Below are positions 42,792 to 52,400 of a DNA stretch of 64,000 nucleotides, one piece after another. The position numbers and the translations under genes are program-made. The stretch covers positions 4,402,001 to 4,466,000 of the forward strand of contig NZ_CP014944.1 in assembly GCF_001767295.1 (NCBI RefSeq), in the 5' to 3' direction. The notes under the pieces were generated by a model. That model saw only the letters and a program-made list of their open reading frames with translations. It had not been told where the DNA came from and made no database searches. How positions within the stretch are numbered: position 1 is the stretch's first letter; every line of letters starts with the position of its first letter. Source of the stretch: Colwellia sp. PAMC 20917 (GTDB taxonomy: Bacteria > Pseudomonadota > Gammaproteobacteria > Enterobacterales > Alteromonadaceae).

Positions 42792-45077
42792 ATGACAATG
42801 CAAAATATTAAAGATGCAAAAAACAATGTCAGCTTATCTCGCCGTCGTTTTTTAGTTGGTACGGTCAGTAGTACATTATTAATGGCTTTCGCCCCCCTAG
42901 CTAGCGCCGCCAATATCGGGCAAAGCCCACAAGAAACTCTGAAAAATAAATTATTTTCGCCAACGGTATGGTTTGAAATTAACCCACAGGGCGATGTGAA
43001 CATTAATATTGCTAAGGCAGAAATGGGGCAGCATATTGGTACGGCACTCGCACGTGTTGTGGCGGATGAGTTAGGCGCAGATTGGTCTAAAGTCTCTATT
43101 ACTCATGTAGACACTGACCCTAAATGGGGTTATATGGTCACGGGCGGTTCTTGGTCAGTATTTCAAACGTTTAAGCCACTTTCTCAGGCTGGGGCAGCCG
43201 GTCGTATTGCGCTAATAGAAGCCGCGGCAAAAATATTGAATTGCCCAGCAGAGCAATGTCGTGTTGAAAATGGTGCAGTAATTTATCAAGAACAATCGTT
43301 AAGTTTTGGTGAAATTGTCACTCAGGGCACCTTTAATCGTGTCTTTACACCAAAAGAAATTGATGCCTTACCCTTAAAACCAGCCAGTAAAAGAACATTA
43401 GTCGGCAAGCCTAGTTTAGCCCTCGATATTCCCGATAAAACCAATGGCTCGGCGGTTTATGGTATTGATGTTGAGTTGGAAGGGATGGTTTATGCTCGAC
43501 CTATTGTTCCACCAACACGTTATGGCACTAAGGTCACCAATGTTGATGATAGTGCGGCTAAAAAGGTTAAAGGTTATCTTGGCTATCATATTTTGCAAGA
43601 CCCAAGTGAAAACATTCAGGGCTGGGTGAGTGTCGAGGCCGATACTTATTACGGCGCGATTAAAGCCGGCGATGCGTTAAAAGTAAGCTATCAAGCGGGT
43701 AAAACAGCCAAAGTTAGCGAGCAAGATATTATTAAAGAAGGTGAGCGTTTAGTTGCTGATGAAAACGAAGGTGGGTTGTTTATTAATGACGGCGACTTTT
43801 CAGCGGCGAGTGCCAAAGCAGATAAATCTATTAATGCTGTTTACCGCACCCATACCGCGTTACATTTTGCTTTGGAGCCAGTTAACGCAACGGTAGAAGA
43901 AAAAAATGGTATGTGGCACGTTTATACCGGTAATCAATGGCAGTCGTTAACTTTGCCAGCGATCGCTAAAGCGCTACAAGTTTCAGATGAAAATGTTGTT
44001 ATGCATCAGCAATACTTAGGCGGTGGCTTTGGTCGTCGTTTATTTGGCGATTATGCGATTCCAGCTGTATTAACGGCTAAAGCTATTGGCAAACCGGTAA
44101 AAATCGTCTTTACCCGAGAAGATGACTCTAGATTTGACCAACCAAGATCGCCTTCGGTTGTTTCGTTTCAAGCGCTATTTGATCAAAAAAATAAATTTAC
44201 TGGCATGCAGCACGCACTTGCTGCAGGTTGGCCAACCTTATCGATGGCGCCAGGGTTTATGCCTGAAAGTTTAGATAAAAAAATTCGTGTCGATATGTTT
44301 TCCACCAGTGGTGCAGATCATTGGTACAGCATGGAAAACCATCGTGTGCGCGTGGCTAACAATAGCCTAGCACAACAAACTATGTTGCCTGGTTGGTTAA
44401 GATCCGTAGGGCAGGGTTGGATTGTTTGGGGATTAGAATCATTTATTGATGAAATAGCGCATCAAAGTAAAATGGATCCTATTGATTTTCGTTTATCCAT
44501 GCTTGATGGTTTAGGAAAGCAAGCGGGTAAAGCACCAGAAAGTGTTGGTGGTGCTAAGCGTTTAGCTCATGTATTAACTAGGCTAAAAGAAAAGACTGCC
44601 AATGTTAAGTTAGGAAAGAACGAAGCGATTGGTGTTGCGATAAGTGCGGGACAAGAACGTACCATGCCGGCTTGGATGGCTTGTGCCGCTCAAGTACATG
44701 TCGAACCTAGCTCTGGCAAAATCACGGTTAAGAAATTGACTATGATTGCTGATGCCGGCGTTATTATTCATCCTGATGGCGCTTTAGCTCAAGTACAAGG
44801 GTCAATGCTATGGGGAACAAGCTTAGCATTACACGAACAAAGTCCGATAGAAAATGGTCAAGTAAGTAATCTTAACTTAAACACCTACACTCCATTAAGA
44901 ATGAATGATGTGCCTGAGCTTGATATCGAATTTGTTGAAAGCGAAGAGTTTCCTGTTGGCTTAGGTGAGCCTGGCGTTGTGTCAATAGCGCCCGCTATCG
45001 CCAATGCTATTTTTCAGATAACAGGGGTTAGAGTACGAGATTTACCTATTAAGTCAGCGGCGTTAGTAAGTACATAA
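42792..45077 (+). CDS. Molybdopterin-containing aldehyde/isoquinoline-type oxidoreductase, large subunit (IorB type)
   Basis: 761 residues with a twin-arginine signal (LSRRRFLVGTVSSTLLMAFA). Cofactor-site signatures include GGGFGRRLFGDYAIPAVLTA and the C-terminal VGLGEPGVVSIAPAIANAIF with the catalytic glutamate. Begins six bases after the small subunit, so the two are co-transcribed. The small subunit has no Tat signal and is presumably carried along. Substrate is likely an aldehyde or N-heterocycle. Related enzymes donate electrons to periplasmic cytochromes. Confidence 0.88.
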   Translation: MTMQNIKDAKNNVSLSRRRFLVGTVSSTLLMAFAPLASAANIGQSPQETLKNKLFSPTVWFEINPQGDVNINIAKAEMGQHIGTALARVVADELGADWSKVSITHVDTDPKWGYMVTGGSWSVFQTFKPLSQAGAAGRIALIEAAAKILNCPAEQCRVENGAVIYQEQSLSFGEIVTQGTFNRVFTPKEIDALPLKPASKRTLVGKPSLALDIPDKTNGSAVYGIDVELEGMVYARPIVPPTRYGTKVTNVDDSAAKKVKGYLGYHILQDPSENIQGWVSVEADTYYGAIKAGDALKVSYQAGKTAKVSEQDIIKEGERLVADENEGGLFINDGDFSAASAKADKSINAVYRTHTALHFALEPVNATVEEKNGMWHVYTGNQWQSLTLPAIAKALQVSDENVVMHQQYLGGGFGRRLFGDYAIPAVLTAKAIGKPVKIVFTREDDSRFDQPRSPSVVSFQALFDQKNKFTGMQHALAAGWPTLSMAPGFMPESLDKKIRVDMFSTSGADHWYSMENHRVRVANNSLAQQTMLPGWLRSVGQGWIVWGLESFIDEIAHQSKMDPIDFRLSMLDGLGKQAGKAPESVGGAKRLAHVLTRLKEKTANVKLGKNEAIGVAISAGQERTMPAWMACAAQVHVEPSSGKITVKKLTMIADAGVIIHPDGALAQVQGSMLWGTSLALHEQSPIENGQVSNLNLNTYTPLRMNDVPELDIEFVESEEFPVGLGEPGVVSIAPAIANAIFQITGVRVRDLPIKSAALVST

Positions 45078-45141
45078 AATATTATTAGTTTTTTGAATCG
45101 CTAAGATGGCCAATAAGACAGATGGTCATAGGTAATAATAA

Positions 45142-45183
45142 CAAAGCCTTTTGTGTCGATAATACGTCACTAAAGGCTTTTTT
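45142..45183 (+). terminator. Intrinsic terminator after the oxidoreductase operon
   Basis: AAAGCCTTT pairs with AAAGGCTTT around a long loop and is followed by a T run. Confidence 0.65.
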
Positions 45184-45204
45184 TAGAAGTCAGTAAAAGA
45201 TAAG

Positions 45205-45287
45205 GTAGTACTTAATTGTCTTATTAAATTGGCTAACTAACAATAACTATTATAGCCGACAAGTTCATTGGCCCTTAATGGCCTGAT
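45205..45287 (+). repeat. attC-like trace outside the main array
   Basis: ATTGGCTAACTAACAATAAC, TATTATAGCCGACAAGTTCA and TTGGCCCTTAATGGCCTGAT follow the same order as the array consensus, with the core lost. Confidence 0.3.
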
Positions 45288-45309
45288 TAATATTAACGGG
45301 GAGAAAAAA

Positions 45310-45690
45310 ATGTTCAGTCATATAATGATCGGCGCAAATGATGTCGCACAATCAAAAGTTTTTTATGATGCCATTCTTGGTGCCATGGGACACGAGCCTG
45401 GTGTAATTGACGCCAAAGGTCGTTGTTTTTATTTTACCAAAAATGGTGTTTTTGCGCTAAGTAAGCCGATAGACGGTAAGCCTGCTAGTCATGGTAATGG
45501 CTCTACTATTGGTTTCGCAGCTGAGAGTACCGCTATTGCTGATGCATGGCACGCAGCGGGTGTTGCTAATGGTGGTCGTGCATGTGAAGACCTTCCGGGT
45601 GTAAGAGATGGAACGATAGGTAAGATTTATCTCGCTTATTTACGTGATCCCTCAGATAACAAAATTTGTGCGCTTCATCGAATCGTTTAA
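45310..45690 (+). CDS. VOC (glyoxalase/bleomycin-resistance-like) protein
   Basis: 126 residues from ATG 45310 with GGGGAG upstream. Pattern of two paired beta-alpha-beta-beta-beta modules: MFSHIMIGANDVAQSKVFYD, then AYLRDPSDNKICALHR at the end with metal-site-like histidine and glutamate positions. Function cannot be narrowed. Confidence 0.82.
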   Translation: MFSHIMIGANDVAQSKVFYDAILGAMGHEPGVIDAKGRCFYFTKNGVFALSKPIDGKPASHGNGSTIGFAAESTAIADAWHAAGVANGGRACEDLPGVRDGTIGKIYLAYLRDPSDNKICALHRIV

Positions 45691-45831
45691 AAATAATTGT
45701 TAATTTTCACTATCATAATAATTTACAAAAGTAAGGGAAAAACAGCTTGAAGCATGTCCGAAATAGTGGCTTTTAGATATCTTACAGCCAGTATTATTTG
45801 CCCTTAGTTTAGTGTTTATTGGAGAACTATC

Positions 45832-46239
45832 TTGGCGACTAAGCAAGAAGTAACAGACTTTATGAGGACAGAGTTTCCGCAGGCCAAGTGCATTGTTGAA
45901 GCTGTTGGAGAACAATCAGCAACAATAAGACATACCGTAGGTTTTGATGAATTAAGGCCAGGTGGAACTGTATCTGGCCCCGTGTTAATGACCGTTGCCG
46001 ATTGTGCTCTATATGTGGCTATTCTTGGTGAGATAGGCATCGTTTCTCTTGCTGTGACCACCAGCCTAACCATTAACTTTCTGAGAAAACCCTCTTCAAG
46101 CAAAGATATTATTGGTATATGTACCTTACTAAAAATAGGGAAGTCACTCATTGTTGGAGAGGTATCCTTATACTCCGATGGTGATGTAAACCCTGTAGCA
46201 CATGTTGTCGGAACTTATTCAATACCTAAAGCAAGATAA
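45832..46239 (+). CDS. PaaI-type hotdog thioesterase
   Basis: 135 residues from TTG 45832 with TTGGAGAA upstream. The hotdog core is visible: DELRPGGTVSGPVLMTVADC, then LAVTTSLTINFLRKPSS. Likely hydrolyses an acyl-CoA. The sequence just upstream (CAGCCAGTATTATTTGCCCT, TTTAGTGTTTATT) again resembles an eroded attC right half. Confidence 0.8.
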   Translation: MATKQEVTDFMRTEFPQAKCIVEAVGEQSATIRHTVGFDELRPGGTVSGPVLMTVADCALYVAILGEIGIVSLAVTTSLTINFLRKPSSSKDIIGICTLLKIGKSLIVGEVSLYSDGDVNPVAHVVGTYSIPKAR

Positions 46240-46352
46240 ATTAAATAAGTCGATAAATAAGCCGGGATAAGTATCGATCGAGCCTTATTTTGTATTACAC
46301 TATTATCAACAATGACGTGTTACTTGACCTTCTGTTATGTCTTTAGGAACTT

Positions 46353-46622
46353 ATGAAAAAAAATTCTATCCCACAGTTTATTGGTGTCATCATTAGTTTT
46401 GTTGCTATTTGGTTAGTTAATGATTTCTTTTTGGTTGATCAATGCTTAGATAATAGTGGTAGCTTCAATTACAGCAAAGGTGAATGTGTATTAGTTAATG
46501 GTGAAATACAAGCATCTGATTTAGGGAAGTACTTAATCGCCATTTATTTTTTTATGGGCTTATTAATTGCGTTGTCGGTTTCAATGCTCATTCAAAAAGT
46601 ATGTAAAACAGAGCAAGAATAA
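46353..46622 (+). CDS. Two-pass membrane protein of unknown function
   Basis: 89 residues: a membrane helix (8-26), an outside loop with two cysteines (DQCLDNSGSFNYSKGECVLV) that could form a disulphide, and a second helix (58-82). No family recognised. The following gap to 47053 contains TTATTGGCGTTGGTAC, which looks like an attC end, but no gene. Confidence 0.55.
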   Translation: MKKNSIPQFIGVIISFVAIWLVNDFFLVDQCLDNSGSFNYSKGECVLVNGEIQASDLGKYLIAIYFFMGLLIALSVSMLIQKVCKTEQE

Positions 46623-47053
46623 ACACTATCGACTGGTACTTTAATTGGCTATTAATTACTCCGTTATTGGCGTTGGTACTATATACGCTCAGCTGAACGC
46701 CAAAATAAAGGTAACATATTATATGATCACAAGTCGCTACGTTGAGTGGCTTCTTTATCGAATATTGAATTTATATATCCTGCTGTTTTTTCGCTATAGC
46801 GTTAATGTTTTCATCAAATGAATGTCTTCTTGATAAAAAGCAGTCTAAAATCCTAGCCCATCAGTTTTTCTTGCAAAATTATGGCTAAATAATTGTCGCT
46901 ATTATTAATTGCAACGATATAGTAAGCCATTAAATTGTTATAGCCTTAATGAAATGTACCGCTTTGCATTTAACCCCAACATGAGTTGTTAACACGAATC
47001 TTTTACGCAAAAGTGAAGTTAAAATCAGGTCAAATAAACAGGAACTTATAAAG

Positions 47054-48502
47054 TTGAACAACGAAGAAATTAATTGGGCCGTTTGTCAGCAGTGCCAAGG
47101 GCTTGGTCAAAAAAATAAAAGACCACGCAAAAAAATGCGACTTCAGTATCAGCGTCAGTTGGATGAATTTGAACAAAAACAAAGCGAAGGTACACCTCCA
47201 GTTGGTCCTAAGGGACATCTATTTGATTGTTTAAATTGCAATGGAACTGGCCTCATTCAGGCGACAAATATTACCATCGCAGATAAAGAAAACTACCCGC
47301 ACATTGCTATTATTGGCGGCGGTATCGGCGGTGTTGCACTAGCAGTTGCTTGTTTGCACCGTGGTATTCCTTTTACGCTTTATGAAAGAGACAGTGGCTT
47401 TGATACTCGCTCTCAGGGCTACGGACTGACATTACAACAAGCCAGTAGAGCGATAGCAGGGCTTGGCATTTCTTTGTTAAGCCAAGGCGTTATTTCAACT
47501 CGGCATGTTGTTCATACCACCACGGGTAAAATTATTGGTGAATGGGGGATCAGAAAGTGGCATCCCTCTGCGGTGAAATCGTCGGTTAAACGCACCAATA
47601 TTCATATTGCTCGCCAATCTTTGCGATTAGCTTTACTTAAGCAACTCGTTGGTGACAACCAAGTAAAATGGTGTCACCAATTAGTCGGTTATAAAGAGTC
47701 GCTGGCGGGAGGTGTTGATTTGAGCTTTCAGGTCGAAGGTGAATTTAAAAGCGCCAAGGCCGATCTTGTTGTTGGCGCCGATGGTATTCGCAGTTCAGTG
47801 CGAAAATTACTGATAACTGATGATAAAACACCTCTACGATACTTAGACTGTATTGTTATTTTGGGTATTTGTCCTTTGGCGGCACTCGAAGGACTTAAAA
47901 GTTCACTGCTGGACTCAGCGACTGTTTTTCAAACGGCGAATGGTAATGAACGTATTTATATGATGCCTTATGCGTCTGACTCTGTGATGTGGCAGCTTAG
48001 TTTTCCTATGCCTGAAGCGGAAGCTAAGGCATTAAGTGCTAAAGGTCCTCAGGCACTAAAAGACGAAGCGTGTCGAAGAACTCAGTGGCATGACCCTATA
48101 CCGCAAGTTTTAGCTGCTACCTTAGTGGCTCAAGTTTCTGGTTATCCCGTGTATGATAGGCCATTACTCGAAGCTGAATTATTGCAGCAAGGGCAACAAG
48201 CTACGCTCATTGGCGATGCGGCTCACCCGATGAGCCCATTCAAAGGACAGGGAGCCAATCAAGCGCTTCTCGATGCGTTGTCGCTTGCACGCGGCATATC
48301 GGTAGGATGTCGGCCATTATCTCAATGGCGAGATGTTGGCATCAGGGAAAGTGTCCTCAATGAGTTTGAAGCAGAAATGCTAGCGCGCAGTGCCTCTAAA
48401 GTGAAGGATTCTGCAGAAGCGGCAAAGTTCCTACATACCGACACTGTACTTCATGAAGGTGATGAACCCAGGGGCCGTTGCCTTCAAAGAGATGGCTCGT
48501 AA
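47054..48502 (+). CDS. FAD-dependent monooxygenase with N-terminal DnaJ-like zinc finger
   Basis: 482 residues. The first 70 carry two CxxCxGxG motifs (CQQCQGLG at 11-18, CLNCNGTG near 60) around a basic linker, like half of a DnaJ zinc finger. The remainder is a group A flavin hydroxylase: IAIIGGGIGGVALAVACLHR (FAD Rossmann), GADGIRSSVRK, and GDAAHPMSPFKGQGANQALL near 386. Aromatic or heterocyclic substrate is inferred. TTG start with AGGAAC upstream. Confidence 0.82.
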   Translation: MNNEEINWAVCQQCQGLGQKNKRPRKKMRLQYQRQLDEFEQKQSEGTPPVGPKGHLFDCLNCNGTGLIQATNITIADKENYPHIAIIGGGIGGVALAVACLHRGIPFTLYERDSGFDTRSQGYGLTLQQASRAIAGLGISLLSQGVISTRHVVHTTTGKIIGEWGIRKWHPSAVKSSVKRTNIHIARQSLRLALLKQLVGDNQVKWCHQLVGYKESLAGGVDLSFQVEGEFKSAKADLVVGADGIRSSVRKLLITDDKTPLRYLDCIVILGICPLAALEGLKSSLLDSATVFQTANGNERIYMMPYASDSVMWQLSFPMPEAEAKALSAKGPQALKDEACRRTQWHDPIPQVLAATLVAQVSGYPVYDRPLLEAELLQQGQQATLIGDAAHPMSPFKGQGANQALLDALSLARGISVGCRPLSQWRDVGIRESVLNEFEAEMLARSASKVKDSAEAAKFLHTDTVLHEGDEPRGRCLQRDGS

Positions 48503-48555
48503 GTAAACCTTGACTGAGCAGGCTTGTTTTTCCGTTATATTTATAGAGAGTTTTT

Positions 48556-48870
48556 ATGATCTGTTGGCCATGTGTTTTAAAGTTAGAAGGCGAAGATGAG
48601 CTTACTTATTTAGCCTCTGCGCTAGATTTTATTTCAGAATGTCAGGATTTAATTCTTAGCGATGAGGATTATGTTATAGATTCTATGGGGGTTTGCTATT
48701 TAATAGGATGTGTATCACAACAACGAGTGCTAGTTAAAACAGAGCGAACAGTCATTATAGCGCAAGTTTTAGATTTGATCCGTGCTCATGAGTTTAGTAA
48801 GGCGGAGCTTTGTCTCACTAAAATATATTTCTTAACAGTAGCAGATGCTATTAATTCACTACGCTATTAA
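48556..48870 (+). CDS. DUF4144 protein
   Basis: 104 residues (MICWPCVLKLEGEDELTYLA) with ILSDEDYVIDSMG and IRAHEFSKAELCLTKI, matching DUF4144, a family common in marine gammaproteobacteria. Cytoplasmic, unknown role. It follows the monooxygenase by 53 bases and probably shares its transcript. The 582 bases after it (48871-49452) are very AT-rich and contain no gene. Confidence 0.7.
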   Translation: MICWPCVLKLEGEDELTYLASALDFISECQDLILSDEDYVIDSMGVCYLIGCVSQQRVLVKTERTVIIAQVLDLIRAHEFSKAELCLTKIYFLTVADAINSLRY

Positions 48871-49452
48871 ATCAAAGTGAACAGCTAATGAGTGGTACAA
48901 CTCCAGAAAGCCTATCTATTAGGATTAATTAGCGATTATTTTTTATATAAAACATAACAAATGCCTATTATTACGCGCTATCATTTATTTAATAGCATCA
49001 TCATTTTGTTAATTAACTCATGATATCAAACACGTAAAATTATTTTATAAATACGCCTTTTATAAAACTTTATACACAGCCATAACTTTATTTCTTTTCT
49101 CTCATTAATGTCTACACATAAATTGCTTTAGCGATATTTACCAACTATATTTATTTTATGTTTACGTTTCATTAACTTTAAATTTACTTTTTTGTGTGGG
49201 TAATATACAGATCGTAATATTCATACAAACAAGTAAACAAAAAGTTATGCGAATATTTCATTATTTGAAATAGGAAAACTTGAGCATTTATAGCTTTAAA
49301 TAAAATGAAAGAATCTTTTAACCAGCGTTCGGAAAAGTGTATTAGGTTGGGTGTATCTGGTTAATTTATTAGTTGTCTTTTAACTTTTATTTATACATTA
49401 TTAAAATAAGTAACTGAATATTATTGTAATTATTAATAGATAAGGGATTTCT

Positions 49453-52400
49453 ATGAGATATTTAACGATAGCATTAATTTTACCTATAGCAGCATTTGCT
49501 AATCAAATTCCATTCAATGAAGCAATTACTGCGGAAATTTCTTCAGCAATTGTTAGCCAAAACTTACCAACAATGCAAAAGTCATCAACAAAAATTTCTA
49601 CTTTAGCTCCTCCTCCTCCTAGTGGTGGGGATGCTTATGGTATTGCTAATGAAGATATCTTAGCGCGTATGTCTGTAAAAGATTCTGTTACGCCTTATAC
49701 AACCGACTTACTCGGGGAACATATCGACCTTAACTCTGGCACTATTGGATTTAGCCATACTGATTTGGTGGCTAAAGGGATTGGCCCCGACATTGTCATA
49801 GGCCGAAAGTTCTATCCTGAAGCTGCCGGTTTAACTGCTTATAATTCATCTTTTTTTGATGATTGGTTACTTGAAATCCCCGCGATTCATACCACACTAC
49901 TTTTTAATGGTTCCCGATATTCAGGTTCATGGGGAATAGGCAAGGAATGCTCTGGTTATTTAAACCCTGGAGGGATTTCTGATCATGGTAACGTGTTTGA
50001 ATCTCATGAATACTGGAACGGTGACTCTCTTATTTTACCGGGTCGACAAGAGAAGTTAGTTGAAAAAAACGGTAGAAAAACAAAATCTAATTGGAAGTTC
50101 GATTGTTTTACACGTTCAGGTGGCAATGGCGAAGGCTTTATCGGTCACTCACCCGATGGGCTTAAATACACTTTTGACAAAATGAGATTAATATCTTCTA
50201 AGGGTATTTATCGAGATTATAAAGTTACCTCACGGTATCAAGCCTTTATGTTGGCTTCAAAAGTAGAAGATCGTTTCGGTAATTGGATTCAGTATAATTA
50301 TTCTGGTAACAAGCTAACTTCAATAACGTCTAGTGATGGCAGAACAGTTTTTATGACTTATGGAACGGGATCCCATCTAAATCATATCACTAAAGTTTCT
50401 TACAACGGACGTCATTGGATATATTCATATGGGAGTACTAAAGGGTTAGATTCTGTCACCAGACCTGATGGTAAAAACTGGATTTTTGATTTAAGCCCAT
50501 ATAGAAATGCTAAACCAACTGTTGGTACCAGGGATGGTGACAAAATGGATGATTGTGCATACACCATAAATTATACACCAAAAAACAGTACTGCAAGTAT
50601 CACACACCCTGATGGTGTAACTGGCACATTTCAATTTGAAGGAAAAGTTCAAGGAAGAAGTAACACGCTTGAAACCACTACCAGTAATAACGGTCCCTAT
50701 ATACAACCACAATGCTACGCAACCATGTCTATCATTGAAAAAGTGTTAGAGGGACCGGGAATGTCCAAGATGACATGGAATTATGATTACTCTGAAAACA
50801 TAGGTTTTGCCGCTAATGAAAATATCCATAGTAGTATGTTATTAAAGGGTACATTACCGAGCAATATCAATAATAAAGATTATAAATGGACACAAGTAAT
50901 AGCTCCCGATAACAGTCGAACAAAATACTATCATAACCGTGATTACTACAGTTACTTAGACGGTAGCTTAGTCGCTGTAGAAGAATTTGATACAAACGGT
51001 GCGATGCTGCTCCAAACAAAGAAAACATTTACTCGTCAAAATATCGGTAATGTGGGATTTGAATTAAGTAGTGGTGTTGCTCATTCAAACAGAGCGTTAA
51101 TTGCGTCTGAAGTAAAAGAATACTACAGAGTCGGTGGTAAAGATGTTTTTACTCAGCTAACCACCTCATATGATATTTATGGTAATCCAACGCAGACACA
51201 TCAATACAATGATGCTAATGGCAACAAACATAAATATATTCAAACCACCTATAATAATGATCCAACATACTGGCTGATTGGTCGGCCATATCAAACAAAG
51301 GTCTTTAACGGTTCTACTTATGAAGAAGTAGCAAAAACGACTTATCACTCTGCTGCGGGGATCTACAAGTCACAACCCGCTAACCAATACTCTTTTGGTC
51401 GTTGGCATACCAATTACACCTATTTATCAAATGGATTACCTAATAAAATAACAAGAAATGCCAATAATCAGTGGGTAAAATATTCAAATTATTATCGTGG
51501 AATTCCTAGAACTATTCAGACGCCTAAGAGCCGCAGTACAGTTTCTCAATATGGTTATCGAATAGTCAATGCCAATGCTCAGGTTACTCGAGTAACGGAT
51601 TTTGAAGGTAACTGTGAAAACTACAGCTATAACACTTTAGGGCGGTTAATCTTAATAGACCCTTGTGACGAAGAATGGTCAAATACCAATATTTCATATT
51701 CACAGTCATCAGGTGGTATTGGCGTTCCAGGAACCGTTTCAGATATGACGGTTCAAACGGTTAGTCAAGGTGATTACCGTAAACAAACTTTTTATGATGG
51801 ACTATTGAGGCCATTGGCCGTAAAAGAGTGGGATAACGGCGATAGTAGTAATACAACAAGGTATGTAAGAACAAACTTTAACTACTTAAATAAACCAACT
51901 TTTCAAAGTCAGCAGACAAGTTCTGCGTCTACTTATTATGGTGTTAATTACAGCTATGATGGATTAGGGCGTCCAAAGGCGGTTAATAACAATGCCATTT
52001 CAGGTAAAATAGCTTATCGATATTTGGTTAATGACAAAGTAGAAGTTAATGATAATAAAGGCAATGTTACCACAACCACTTATTTGTCGTATGCATCCCC
52101 TAGTCAATCAATGCCTATTTTAATTAACTCACCCGCTTATGTTAGTACAAGTATGGCCTACAATATCTACGGTAATGTTAGCAGCGTTAGCCAAGGCGGA
52201 GAGCATGAATACCGTGTTTATGATGATTATCAAAAGCTTTGTAAAGTTGTTAGAGAGGATGTTGGCCCGAGAGCTTATTCATTTGATAGTGTCGGACAGT
52301 TAAGCTGGAAAGCTTATGGAACGTCAATTAGCACTAGTACCACCTCGTGCGATAGTTTAGTAAGTAGTTCAAATAAAACGAATTACGTCTATGGATACCG

